NCBI GenBank assembly: GCA_021767985.1
Contig: JAASSH010000013.1
Span: 1 to 12,779, forward strand
Direction: 5' to 3'
DNA from: Gammaproteobacteria bacterium
Lineage (GTDB): Bacteria > Pseudomonadota > Gammaproteobacteria > GCA-001735895
Length of the DNA: 12,779 nucleotides
Shown here: piece after piece, positions 1-8,426 of the stretch
Position numbering within the stretch: the first letter of the stretch is position 1
Layout of the letters: every line of letters starts with the position of its first letter
Made by a program: the position numbers and the translations under genes
The notes under the pieces: generated by a model
Databases searched by the model: none
Told to the model about the DNA's origin: nothing
Seen by the model: only the letters and a program-made list of their open reading frames with translations

Positions 1-395
1 AAGTCGCTGCCCATCCAGCTCTGGTTCATCATCGACGACGGCACCTTGAGTACCCGATTGATCTTGGGTGAAAAAGTCCACATGTTCTGGTCCTTGACCA
101 GGGTGCCATTGCCGGCGTCGCGCTTCGGCTCGGTGACGCGCACCAGCGACAGCTTGTCACCCTCGGTCCAGGCCTGCATCGAGAAACTGCGCTCCCAGTC
201 GCTGCGGTGAATAACCATGGTCATTTCGGAATACGAGGTAACGCCGCGCCAGTGCTCCATCGCCGCACGAATCAGGTCACGCGGATCCGGCGCAACGCTT
301 TCGCTTGCGGACAGCGCTGACGATGCGCCGGACAGCAAAAGCAGGCAGCACAGATTGAGCATCGTGGTTGAAAGTCTTGTCGCCATCGCCAGCAT
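1..395 (-). CDS. Outer membrane lipoprotein-sorting protein (LolA-like superfamily), C-terminus cut off by window edge
   Basis: This gene starts at 395 and runs off the window, so only about 131 N-terminal residues are visible. Residues 1-30 form a signal peptide (hydrophobic core NLCCLLLLSG followed by small residues), so the protein should be periplasmic. The mature part begins with PDPRDLIRAAMEHWRG and carries the family signatures MWTFSPKINRVLKVP (about 105-119) and SMMNQSWMGSDF near residue 130. These are typical of the family annotated 'outer membrane lipoprotein-sorting protein', a LolA/LolB-like half-barrel often found beside MacB-type ABC permeases; the partners would lie left of this window. 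An AAGGGAG ribosome site precedes ATG 395 with short spacing; a second ATG at 386 is an alternative start. The family call is fairly sure. The exact ligand is unknown. Confidence 0.85.
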   Translation of the reverse strand, partial: MLAMATRLSTTMLNLCCLLLLSGASSALSASESVAPDPRDLIRAAMEHWRGVTSYSEMTMVIHRSDWERSFSMQAWTEGDKLSLVRVTEPKRDAGNGTLVKDQNMWTFSPKINRVLKVPSSMMNQSWMGSD

Positions 396-622
396 TTTCT
401 CCCTTGGGTCAACGTTGCCGTCGACCGGCCAATTAGCGCAATGCTACCAGTCTAACAGCGCTTTATTTACCGATCCTGAACAGTGATTTTGCCTGGCCGT
501 ATACTATGCGGCGTATTTAACGGGGACATTGAGCCAGATCAACTCGAATACCGCGAGCTGTTGCTAGATTTTCGGGTCCACCGGAGTATATTGGTAAAAA
601 ACCAGCCGAGGACTACATCGCC
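396..622. other. Divergent intergenic region
   Basis: This 227-bp gap separates two divergently read genes and should hold promoters for both. Apart from the plus-strand promoter candidate listed separately, I see no strong hairpin, repeat or convincing small gene. The open frame that runs through 217-486 is antisense to the lipoprotein-sorting gene and has no family resemblance. Confidence 0.5.
477..505 (+). promoter_or_regulatory. Candidate sigma70 promoter for the DUF4389 / bactofilin-like unit
   Basis: A TGAACA box at 477-482 lies 17 bp before TATACT at 500-505, giving 4/6 and 5/6 matches to consensus. It would leave a leader of about 110 nt. TATACT occurs in the correct orientation in several other intergenic regions of this window, which mildly supports it as a real -10 element. 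This is sequence inference only. Confidence 0.35.
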
Positions 623-946
623 ATGAGTAACGAAGTCAAAGACAACCTGAAAAGCCAGTCAACCTGGAAGCGCGGTCTGTACATGTTGCTGTACATTATC
701 TTTTCCAGGATCGCCGAAGTGGTGCTGGGCATGGTCGTCCTGTTTCAGTTCCTGCTCAAGCTGTTCACCGGCGAGACCAACGATCGCCTGCTCAAACTGG
801 GCCAGGGGCTCAGCACCTACCTTTACCAGGCTTTTCAGTTCCTGACCTACAATTCGGAGTATCTTCCCTATCCGTTCGGCGCCTGGCCCAAAGGCGAACC
901 CAAGCCGGCGAAGATCAGCGATCAGAGTGAAACCAGCACGGACTAA
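623..946 (+). CDS. DUF4389 domain-containing membrane protein
   Basis: This 107-residue protein matches the DUF4389 pattern over nearly its full length. A hydrophobic stretch at about 18-48 (RGLYMLLYIIFSRIAEVVLG and on) is followed by the family block FLLKLFTGETNDRLLKLGQGLSTYLYQ, then FLTYNSEYLPYPFGAWP near residue 90. It should be an inner-membrane protein with one long or two close transmembrane segments and a polar, likely cytoplasmic tail. The molecular function of DUF4389 is not known. A GAGGA site lies about 10 nt before the ATG. The next gene begins 22 bp after its stop on the same strand, so the two are probably cotranscribed. Confidence 0.9.
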   Translation: MSNEVKDNLKSQSTWKRGLYMLLYIIFSRIAEVVLGMVVLFQFLLKLFTGETNDRLLKLGQGLSTYLYQAFQFLTYNSEYLPYPFGAWPKGEPKPAKISDQSETSTD

Positions 947-968
947 AACGGGACGCTGCGGGTCATCC

Positions 969-2069
969 ATGCGGGCACTGCTTGCGGTCTTGCTGTTAGC
1001 GCTCCCCTGCGCCACGCTGGCGGTGAGCGCCGCGGGTGAGCGCGTTACCGAGCGGGGTACGATCAACGACGATTATTACGGCGCCGGCGGCGTGGTCGAT
1101 ATCGATGCCGATATCGACGGCGACGTCATCGTCGCGGGCGGCGAACTGCTGATCGGTCATCGGGTGACGGGCGATCTGATCGCGGCCGGCGGCTCGTTGA
1201 GAATTCGTGGCGCCTTCGATGACGACGTTCGTATCAGCGGCGGTGAACTCGATATCGACGCCCGTATCGGCGACGACCTGGTCGCCAGCGGCGGCACCAT
1301 ATACCTGGGTGGGACGACGACGGTTGGCGGGGATGCCTGGCTGGCCGGCGGCGAGGTTCACGTCGCAGGAACGATCAGCGGCGATCTCAAGGTCATCGGC
1401 GGCGAAATTCGCCTGTCCGGTATCGTGCAGGGCGACGTCGAGCTCGAAGGCGGGGAGATCGAGATCCTGGACAGCGCGCAGATCGCCGGCAACCTGAAGT
1501 ACAGCAGCCCGCAACCGGCGGTTACCGCGAGCGAGGCCCGAATCGACGGGCAGATCGACTACCAGGCGGGCGAGTCGAAATACGCCGATCGCGGTTTCGG
1601 GCTGTTTTTTTCGATTACGCTGGTGGTTGCCAGTATCCTGTTTTACCTGCTGTTTCCGCATTACACGGTGGCTTCGGTGCGGCGTATTTCCGCAGATCCG
1701 GTTACCAGCCTGGGGCTCGGTTTCGCGTTCCTGGTGGTTACCCCGATGCTGGCGTTGTTCCTGATGTTAATCGTGCTCGGGCTGTGGATAGGATTGAGCG
1801 TGCTGGCGCTCTATTGCGTGGCGTTGCTGGCAGGTTTCCTGATCGCCTGCTTCTTCGTGGCCGAGCGCGGTGCGAAGCTGTTCAAGCAGGATATCACGTC
1901 ACGCACGCGGCGCCTGATCTCGGTCATCGTCGCCATTTTCGTGCTTGGCCTGGTGCAGACGATTCCGCTGCTGGGCGGATTGCTATTGTTTATCCTGATG
2001 TTGCTCGGCCTGGGTGCGGGACTGGTACAGCTGCGCTACGTTTACCGGGCGCCGTCTGCCGAATCGTAA
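969..2069 (+). CDS. Exported bactofilin-like beta-helix protein with C-terminal transmembrane bundle
   Basis: I chose ATG 969 (366 residues) because it places a clean signal peptide, MRALLAVLLLALPCATLA, at the N-terminus. A GTG at 927 would add 14 polar residues and overlap the preceding gene. Residues from about 30 to 200 consist of roughly seven imperfect repeats of 17-19 residues built around GD-[VL]-x-x-x-GG-[EST]-[LI]. Examples are DVIVAGGELLI, DLIAAGGSLRI, DVRISGGELDI, DLVASGGTIYL and DLKVIGGEIRL. This is the pattern of the bactofilin / polymer-forming cytoskeletal right-handed beta-helix. From about residue 215 onward four or five hydrophobic helices follow (GLFFSITLVVASILFYLLF; TPMLALFLMLIVLGLWIG; LISVIVAIFVLGLVQTIPLL; GLLLFILMLLGLGAGLV). 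With a signal peptide the beta-helix would face the periplasm, unlike classical cytoplasmic bactofilins. Function is unknown; a scaffold role is possible. Its 3' end overlaps the convergent HhH gene by 28 bp. Confidence 0.8.
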   Translation: MRALLAVLLLALPCATLAVSAAGERVTERGTINDDYYGAGGVVDIDADIDGDVIVAGGELLIGHRVTGDLIAAGGSLRIRGAFDDDVRISGGELDIDARIGDDLVASGGTIYLGGTTTVGGDAWLAGGEVHVAGTISGDLKVIGGEIRLSGIVQGDVELEGGEIEILDSAQIAGNLKYSSPQPAVTASEARIDGQIDYQAGESKYADRGFGLFFSITLVVASILFYLLFPHYTVASVRRISADPVTSLGLGFAFLVVTPMLALFLMLIVLGLWIGLSVLALYCVALLAGFLIACFFVAERGAKLFKQDITSRTRRLISVIVAIFVLGLVQTIPLLGGLLLFILMLLGLGAGLVQLRYVYRAPSAES

Positions 2070-2905
2070 TACTGCAGGCATTCAGCCTCGCGTCCGCGCA
2101 CCACGCGCCGTCCCTGCAGGCTGCCGTGGGTTTCGGTGACCACGGTGTGTTGCCCCTCGCGATGGTGATCGTCGTAGAAGTAAATCACGACCCAGTCCCC
2201 GGTGCGCCCGAGCTGATGCGCGCGCGCCGTGTTGGAGTAGAGCGCGGTGAAATGCCAGTGATCGCGCGTGGTATGCAGAATCGGTAACCAGGCCCGGTTT
2301 TCCGGGTTGAAACGTTTCGGGGTAATCATTGGCAGCTTGCCCGCCGCCGCTTTTTGCCGATATTCGTCGTCGACGCGTAATATCAGCTTAACCGCGGGGC
2401 CGTTGCTGACCGGGGCGGACCTGACGGGTCGGCGTTGCTCGTCCAGGTGTTTTTGCAGCCAGGCTTCGATCGCCTCGCGTCGTTTACGGCCGAGTCCCTC
2501 GACGCGCGCCAGCTGGCCCTGGCGTGCCGCGTTCTCCAGCGCTTCGAGGCTGTCGACGTGCAGGGCGTCATGGATGCGTTCCGCCAGTGCTCGGCCGACC
2601 GTCGGAATCGAGCGAAACAACTCGACCGGGTCGCTGACACCCTTGAGATTCTCGAGACGTGACATGCGCCCGGTGGCGATATATTCGTAGATCGAGCGCG
2701 CAATCCCTTCACCGATGCCCGGCAGTGCGACCAGTCCTTCGAGGCCGCTGGATTGCATCAGTTCGGCGACGTTTTGCCCGAGATTGTCGAGCGTATCGGC
2801 GGCGTGGCGATAGGCGTTGACGCGAAACGGGTTGGCCTGCTGTGATTTCAGCAGGTCGGCGATTTCACGCAGCCGGGTGGCTACCTCGTGGTTGAAAGCC
2901 TGCAT
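2042..2905 (-). CDS. Helix-hairpin-helix DNA-binding protein (PolX/Pol-beta-like N-terminus)
   Basis: ATG 2905 is preceded by AAGGGAG at 8-nt spacing, giving 287 residues; the frame stays open to 3193, but the upstream part has no domain. Residues 1-45 (NHEVATRLREIADLLKSQQA, NPFRVNAYRHAADTL) resemble the 8-kDa domain of the DNA polymerase beta / PolX family. Helix-hairpin-helix motifs follow at about 60-75 (ALPGIGEGIARSI), 99-113 (SIPTVGRALAERI) and 134-150 (RVEGLGRKRREAIEAWL). No polymerase nucleotidyltransferase signature and no PHP domain follow. Instead, residues about 172-287 form a separate conserved-looking module (DDEYRQKAAAGKLPMITPKRFNP, AWLPILHTTRDHWHFTALYSN, RTGDWVVIYFYD). I recall this layout from proteobacterial proteins annotated only as helix-hairpin-helix proteins. 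It likely binds DNA, perhaps in repair; no catalytic activity can be assigned. Confidence 0.8.
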   Translation of the reverse strand: MQAFNHEVATRLREIADLLKSQQANPFRVNAYRHAADTLDNLGQNVAELMQSSGLEGLVALPGIGEGIARSIYEYIATGRMSRLENLKGVSDPVELFRSIPTVGRALAERIHDALHVDSLEALENAARQGQLARVEGLGRKRREAIEAWLQKHLDEQRRPVRSAPVSNGPAVKLILRVDDEYRQKAAAGKLPMITPKRFNPENRAWLPILHTTRDHWHFTALYSNTARAHQLGRTGDWVVIYFYDDHHREGQHTVVTETHGSLQGRRVVRGREAECLQYYDSADGAR

Positions 2906-2946
2906 GGCAAGCACTCCCTTAACCGGGCCGTTTCGAAGAAGTATCG

Positions 2947-2952
2947 AGTATA
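2947..2952 (-). promoter_or_regulatory. Candidate -10 box for the HhH gene
   Basis: Read on the minus strand, this is TATACT, a 5/6 match to the sigma70 -10 box, about 40 nt before the ATG at 2905. No good -35 lies at the expected distance, so the call is weak. Confidence 0.25.
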
Positions 2953-3133
2953 CCGGGGATAGCGATGCAACAGGCTTGATCTGTATCATCGATACGGGCG
3001 ATAAGACAGTTTTGCGAAGTGATTTCGAACCTGTAACGTCTTGATCGAGCGGTACTATCCTTACAGCCGGGTTGAAGTTCAGGACGACGTCACCAGGGTA
3101 AACCGGGACGCCAGCCGTGGTGGCCGGTATTAC

Positions 3134-3142
3134 TGCTATACT
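3134..3142 (+). promoter_or_regulatory. Candidate extended -10 promoter for the HAMP gene
   Basis: TACTGCTATACT contains TGC-TATACT, an extended -10 arrangement that can work without a strong -35. It would give a leader of roughly 110 nt before the ATG at 3258. The upstream sequence 17 bp away does not resemble a -35 box. Confidence 0.35.
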
Positions 3143-3257
3143 TCCCTTAGCCCTGTAAAGTCGCTCATCGATCCCAGGTTGGATTCGTGGCAAGGCACTA
3201 GCGCTAACCTGACCTGCAATTATTTGCCAGGCTTCACCAGTCTAATCGGGATTCACG

Positions 3258-3647
3258 ATGAATTTAACAACACGAATTAACCTGATTCTGGGCGCAATTT
3301 TTTTGCTCGGACTGGTGCTGGTCATAGTGGTGGTTTCCTACAGCCTGCCGGCTGAACTGGCCAGTAAGACCCTCGTCAGTTTCATCGTATCCATGGCCGC
3401 CATATTTCTGATCCTTTTCCTGGTAATTAACATCGTTATCCGCAGGCTCGTGTTGAAGCCGGTATCGCAGGTCGTCCGCATGGCTGACGAAATCAGTGAT
3501 GGCAACCTGCGCAACCCGGAAATCAAGGTGACCGGCAACGATGAAATTGCCGAAATGCTGCACGCGTTCAATCGCATGCGGCGCAGCATGATCAAGCTGG
3601 CCCAGATGATGCAAAGGCTGAAGGCGCAGGGCAATACCAAGACCTGA
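3258..3647 (+). CDS. Small stand-alone HAMP-domain membrane protein
   Basis: This 129-residue protein has two transmembrane helices (about 8-28 and 38-61) separated by a loop of only about ten residues, SYSLPAELAS. A HAMP domain follows at about 59-112: RRLVLKPVSQVVRMADEISDGN with the conserved proline at 68, then the DEI turn at 95-97 and second helix EMLHAFNRMRRSM. It ends about 17 residues later with no kinase, methyl-accepting, cyclase or EAL/GGDEF output domain and no room for a periplasmic sensor. HAMP domains normally relay signals within dimeric receptors. Here the protein could act as an adaptor that pairs with another receptor, or be a remnant of a receptor. GGGA precedes the ATG by 6-7 nt. 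Domain call is confident; role unknown. Confidence 0.85.
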   Translation: MNLTTRINLILGAIFLLGLVLVIVVVSYSLPAELASKTLVSFIVSMAAIFLILFLVINIVIRRLVLKPVSQVVRMADEISDGNLRNPEIKVTGNDEIAEMLHAFNRMRRSMIKLAQMMQRLKAQGNTKT

Positions 3648-3726
3648 GCAGGTTCCTCGAATCGGGGCCGGTGGGTATCGGTCTGCCTGCCATTAACTTC
3701 AAAAACCTTCGCCACGCCGGTGACTC

Positions 3727-3732
3727 TATACT
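3727..3732 (+). promoter_or_regulatory. Candidate -10 box upstream of the DUF1800/DUF1501 pair
   Basis: TATACT is found about 70 nt before the GTG start of the DUF1800 gene, within a 153-bp gap after the HAMP gene. No clear -35 is present. Just downstream, AACTGA and TCAGTT (3737-3742 and 3755-3760) form a small inverted repeat that could be an operator or chance. Confidence 0.25.
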
Positions 3733-3800
3733 GTGAACTGATTAATATCCGGTTCAGTTAGCATGACTTATCATGAAGCCCGGTTATCTGAGGTCCGCGA

Positions 3801-5421
<1,621 letters not shown>

Positions 5422-5423
<2 letters not shown>

Positions 5424-5432
5424 GAGAGAGCG
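5422..5432 (+). promoter_or_regulatory. Ribosome binding site deciding the DUF1501 start
   Basis: AGGAG at 5422-5426 overlaps the amber stop of the DUF1800 gene and lies 6 nt before GTG 5433. It argues for independent but coupled initiation of the second protein. Confidence 0.75.
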
Positions 5433-6596
5433 GTGACATCTGGCGACAACATTGCGGCACACCCCTCGATTCCGGCGGATCGCGATATCCTGGTCTGTAT
5501 CTTCCAGCGCGGCGCGGCCGACGGTCTCAATGCGCTTGCGCCCTATAGCGATGCCAATTACTACGTCCATCGTCCGACTATCGCCTTACCCGCACCCGCG
5601 CCCGGCAATCCGAATAGCGGCATCTATGTCAACGACGACTACGCGCTGCATCCGGCGCTGGCCCCGCTGAAGCCGGTGTACGATGCGGGTGATCTTGCGC
5701 TGGTGCACGCTACCGGTGTTCCGCACCAGATCCGATCCCATTTCTCCGCGCAGAACCTGATCGAGCGCGGCGTGGTCGAAAAAACCGGCCCCACGACCGG
5801 CTGGCTGGGGCGCCACCTGGCGCTGAGCCCTGCCGCGTCGAGTTCGGCGTTTCGAGCCATTTCGATCAGCGGTAACGTGCCGGTAGCGCTGAGCGGGGCC
5901 GTGGAGCCGCTCGCGATCGACAACCTGAACGACTTTGGTTTCGACCAGGATATTCTCGATTCGGGTTATCCCGAGGTGCTGGCGGACCTGTTTCATGCTG
6001 GGGTGCCCTTCGCCGGGCCGGCCAATGCCGCGCTTGCCGCGATGGAAGAGCTGCAGGCCGCTGACTTGCCTTCGATAACCCCCGACAACGGCGCGGTGTA
6101 TCCAGCCAACAGTGCGCTCGGCGCAAAAATGCTGCAGGCGGCCCAGCTGATCAAATCGAATATACCGGTCGAAGTCGTCTGTATCGATTCCGACGGCTGG
6201 GATCATCATGAAAGCCTGCAGAATTACATCGATATCTCGTTGACGGAACTGGCCAACGTCCTAAGCGCGTTTTACACCGACATGGGTGCCGGCATGGCGC
6301 GCATCAGCGTGCTGGTTTATACCGAATTCGGACGGCGCATCGCCGAAAACGGGTCGTTGGGCACCGACCACGGCACCGGCAGCCTGGCTTATCTGATGGG
6401 TGGTGGTGTAAACGGCGGCCAGGTTATCAGCGATTGGCCGGGGCTTGATATCGGCGACAACGAGGATTTGCAGATCACCACCGATTTGCGCAGCGTGATT
6501 GCCGAGATGCTCGACAAGCGCCTCGGCGGCACTAATGTCGCCACGGTCTTCCCGGGCTTCAGTGGCCCCACCACGGTCGGCGCTTTCCTGGACTGA
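5433..6596 (+). CDS. DUF1501 domain-containing protein without its own signal peptide
   Basis: This 387-residue protein is a clear DUF1501 member: ILVCIFQRGAADGLNALAPY (Phe24 onward), YALHPALAPL, LALVHATGVP, IRSHFSAQNL, the histidine-rich GWDHHES at 255-261, TEFGRR at 297-302 and TDHGTGS at 311-317. The family is distantly related to the alkaline phosphatase/sulfatase fold, but no substrate is established. Most DUF1501 proteins begin with a Tat signal (RRxFL); here the conserved core begins about 17 residues from the GTG start and there is no hydrophobic segment. Extending upstream is not possible because the in-frame codon four positions before the start is the amber stop of the DUF1800 gene. 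The two genes are certainly one operon. The protein may be exported as a complex with DUF1800 or stay in the cytoplasm. Confidence 0.92.
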   Translation: MTSGDNIAAHPSIPADRDILVCIFQRGAADGLNALAPYSDANYYVHRPTIALPAPAPGNPNSGIYVNDDYALHPALAPLKPVYDAGDLALVHATGVPHQIRSHFSAQNLIERGVVEKTGPTTGWLGRHLALSPAASSSAFRAISISGNVPVALSGAVEPLAIDNLNDFGFDQDILDSGYPEVLADLFHAGVPFAGPANAALAAMEELQAADLPSITPDNGAVYPANSALGAKMLQAAQLIKSNIPVEVVCIDSDGWDHHESLQNYIDISLTELANVLSAFYTDMGAGMARISVLVYTEFGRRIAENGSLGTDHGTGSLAYLMGGGVNGGQVISDWPGLDIGDNEDLQITTDLRSVIAEMLDKRLGGTNVATVFPGFSGPTTVGAFLD

Positions 6597-6764
6597 ATAC
6601 TGGCGCGTCGCGTCAGGCAATCGTCGACCCTGCCGGCTGGCTTTTGCCAGGCGCGTTGCCGTCGAGTTGCGACCTCGCGCGTTCGCCGCTGCTGGTGCCG
6701 ATTCGATCTCGATAGGGATGGCCAATAGTCTGTATTAAACCTTGATGACGGACGAGCGTATATC

Positions 6765-6793
6765 TTGTGAATAAGCAGCGGCATGGCTATGAT
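6765..6793 (+). promoter_or_regulatory. Sigma70-type promoter of mdh
   Basis: TTGTGA (6765-6770) and TATGAT (6788-6793) are separated by exactly 17 bp, matching consensus at 4/6 and 5/6 positions. Transcription would begin near 6800 and give a leader of about 30 nt that includes the GCGAGG ribosome site of mdh. This is the best promoter match seen in the window. Confidence 0.6.
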
Positions 6794-6828
6794 GCTCGGT
6801 CTAAAACATAGGACTTGCGAGGTTTCTC

Positions 6829-7767
6829 ATGAAAGTTTGTGTACTCGGCGCCGCAGGTGGAATCGGTCAGCCGCTTTCTTTGTTACTCAAGCTGCAGCTC
6901 CCCGCCGGCAGCGAGTTGTCGCTTTACGACGTGGCGCCGTTCACCCCCGGGGTCGCGGTCGACCTGAGCCATATCCCGACCGACGTCTGCGTCACCGGCT
7001 ACGTCGGTGACGACGTCGAAGCCGCGATGCAGGATGCGGACATCGTCGTGATCCCGGCCGGCGTACCGCGCAAGCCCGGCATGACGCGTGACGATCTGTT
7101 CAACATGAACGCGGGTATCGTCAAGAAACTGGTCGGTGTCGGTGCCAAGGCCTGCCCCGGGGCCTGTTTTGCGATCGTTACCAATCCGGTTAACTCGACC
7201 GTTCCGATCGCGGCCGAAGTGCTGAAGTCGGCCGGTGTCTACGACAAGCGCAAGCTGTTCGGTGTTACCACCCTCGACGTCATTCGTTCCAATACTTTCG
7301 TCGCACAAACCGTCGGGAAAAGCACCGACGAGGTCAACGTCAACGTGATCGGCGGCCATAGCGGCGTAACCATTCTGCCGCTATTGTCCAGCATCCCCGG
7401 GGTCGAACTGGCCCAGGCGGATATCGAGGCGCTGACCCCGCGCATCCAGGAAGCCGGCACCGAGGTGGTCGAAGCCAAGGCGGGCGCGGGTTCCGCGACC
7501 CTGTCGATGGCACAGGCGGCGGCGCGCTTCACCATGTCGCTGGTTGCCGCGATGAACGGCGAGGCCGTGACCGAGTGCTGTTACGTTCAGGTTGGTGATG
7601 ACGGCAGCAGCTTTCATGCGCAACCGGTAGTGCTCGGTAAGGATGGGGTCGACTCGATTCCGGAAATTCCGCCGCTTAGCGATTATGAGCAAAAAGTGCT
7701 CGACGACATGCGCGAAACGCTCGCTGGCAATATCAAGAAAGGCATCGAATTCGCCAACGCAGAGTAG
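6829..7767 (+). CDS. mdh: NAD-dependent malate dehydrogenase
   Basis: This cytoplasmic TCA-cycle enzyme interconverts malate and oxaloacetate with NAD. Its 312 residues equal the E. coli enzyme in length, and the key positions keep E. coli numbering. The nucleotide-binding loop is GAAGGIG (7-13), Asp34 selects NAD, and substrate is held by Arg81 and Arg87 in the mobile loop RKPGMTRDD, Asn119 and Arg153. The catalytic Asp150-His177 pair lies in TTLDVIRSN and GGHSGV. GAGG lies 7 nt before ATG 6829 and a good promoter lies just upstream. It appears to be transcribed on its own: 232 bp separate it from the DUF1501 gene and a strong hairpin region follows it. Confidence 0.98.
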   Translation: MKVCVLGAAGGIGQPLSLLLKLQLPAGSELSLYDVAPFTPGVAVDLSHIPTDVCVTGYVGDDVEAAMQDADIVVIPAGVPRKPGMTRDDLFNMNAGIVKKLVGVGAKACPGACFAIVTNPVNSTVPIAAEVLKSAGVYDKRKLFGVTTLDVIRSNTFVAQTVGKSTDEVNVNVIGGHSGVTILPLLSSIPGVELAQADIEALTPRIQEAGTEVVEAKAGAGSATLSMAQAAARFTMSLVAAMNGEAVTECCYVQVGDDGSSFHAQPVVLGKDGVDSIPEIPPLSDYEQKVLDDMRETLAGNIKKGIEFANAE

Positions 7768-7831
7768 CATTTGTCTTAATCGGGAATCGAGTGAGATCCC
7801 GGATCAGGCTCGCAGCAGGACCTCGATTCAG

Positions 7832-7860
7832 GCCAGGCGCCGCTCCCGCGGCGCCCTGGC
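7832..7860. repeat. GC-rich imperfect palindrome with single-base bulge (REP-like)
   Basis: GCCAGGCGCCGC (7832-7843), loop TCCC, then GCGGCGCCCTGGC (7848-7860) would form a 12-bp stem with one extra G bulged in the right arm. A GC-rich palindrome with a small asymmetry in an intergenic region is typical of REP elements. It lies 65 bp after the mdh stop and could also end or stabilise the mdh transcript; there is no T-run for a classical terminator. Confidence 0.6.
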
Positions 7861-7908
7861 ATTGCGACTGCCCCGGCTGGTATCAGCCTCGGGCCTGCCA
7901 TTGCGACT
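7860..7908. repeat. Second hairpin flanked by direct repeats CATTGCGACT
   Basis: The 10-bp sequence CATTGCGACT occurs at 7860-7869 and again at 7899-7908. Between the copies lies GGCTG-GTAT-CAGCC (7875-7888), extended outward by CCC/GGG pairing with a small bulge. Together with the palindrome immediately before it, this makes a compact two-hairpin element similar in layout to paired REP units. Confidence 0.5.
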
Positions 7909-7973
7909 CCACACCATTGAACTATTCCTGGTTTGAAATGTTAAACTCACAGGTCAGGTTCAGGGAGAAGACG

Positions 7974-8396
7974 ATGCGATTTTCTATAATTTTAATATCG
8001 ACGTTACTGGTGTTCGGCTGCAGTTCTAAGAGCACGCAGGAGACCGAAGCCGAAGTCATCGTCAAAGTCGGCATCATCGCCGACAAGGAAGACGTCGACA
8101 TGGATCAGGTCGAAACGGGTACCGGCAGCACCAGGACCAGTGTTTATGGCTCGATATCGGGCGGTAGCAGCGGTAGCCGAGTCTCGATCGGGCTTGGATT
8201 CCTGCTCGGAGGCTTCTCGTCGGGAAGCTCGGATCCCGAGCCGGTGCGGTACGAAATCGACCTGGTCGACGACGGTCAGATGACCATTTACCACGACAGC
8301 AAGGACTTCGAAGTCGGCGACTGCGTCAAGATCACGGTACACCCCGACGAGAAAAAATACCCGCCGACGATGAAGCGCAACAAGGGCGGCTGCTAA
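7974..8396 (+). CDS. Small SlyB-like outer envelope lipoprotein
   Basis: ATG 7974 is chosen because GGGAG lies 6 nt upstream and it starts a typical lipoprotein signal, MRFSIILISTLLVFGC, with the lipidated Cys at 16. The open frame continues upstream to 7791, but that part is rich in Cys and Pro and reads through the palindromic repeats. The 140-residue product has a charged N-terminal part and a Gly/Ser-rich stretch (about 59-86, GSISGGSSGSRVSIGLGFLL) resembling the centre of SlyB/Pcp-type lipoproteins. A small beta-rich C-terminal domain follows (YEIDLVDDGQMTIYH, FEVGDCVKITVHP), as in SlyB-like proteins that end with a 'DDG...VGD.V.V' module. Two extra cysteines, 117 and the last residue 140, could form a disulfide. 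Lipoprotein status is sure; the family link is moderate and the function unknown. Confidence 0.75.
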   Translation: MRFSIILISTLLVFGCSSKSTQETEAEVIVKVGIIADKEDVDMDQVETGTGSTRTSVYGSISGGSSGSRVSIGLGFLLGGFSSGSSDPEPVRYEIDLVDDGQMTIYHDSKDFEVGDCVKITVHPDEKKYPPTMKRNKGGC

Positions 8397-8426
8397 AAAA
8401 GCCCGTCCTCCCCCATCAACCATTAA

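Larger units (their letters stand above)
2906..3257. other. Divergent intergenic region between HhH gene and HAMP gene
   Basis: This 352-bp gap must hold promoters for both flanking genes. It contains TATACT boxes pointing each way (listed separately) and a short inverted repeat, GTATC-ATC-GATAC, around 2986-2998. Open frames crossing it in both directions have no recognisable domain or ribosome site and look spurious. No RNA gene is evident. Confidence 0.5.

Noticed and set aside
1059..1560. Repetitive GGCGG-rich DNA as a possible CRISPR or tandem DNA repeat
   Set aside because: The repetition is at protein level (beta-helix repeats of the bactofilin-like gene); the DNA copies are diverged and there are no spacers.
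2906..3193. Upstream extension of the HhH gene
   Set aside because: The Pol-beta-like domain begins right after ATG 2905, which has a good ribosome site; the extension has no domain character.
3041..3280. Plus-strand open frame of 79 codons in the intergenic gap
   Set aside because: No family resemblance or ribosome site, and it overlaps the start of the HAMP gene.
3737..3760. Inverted repeat AACTGA / TCAGTT upstream of DUF1800
   Set aside because: Six-base arms with a 12-base loop arise easily by chance; no known operator is recognised.
6637..6650. Hairpin CTGGC-TTTT-GCCAG after the DUF1501 gene as a terminator
   Set aside because: The stem has only five pairs and no T-run follows, so termination is not supported.
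7791..7973. Upstream extension of the lipoprotein gene
   Set aside because: It reads through the palindromic repeats, lacks a ribosome site and would bury the lipoprotein signal peptide inside the protein.
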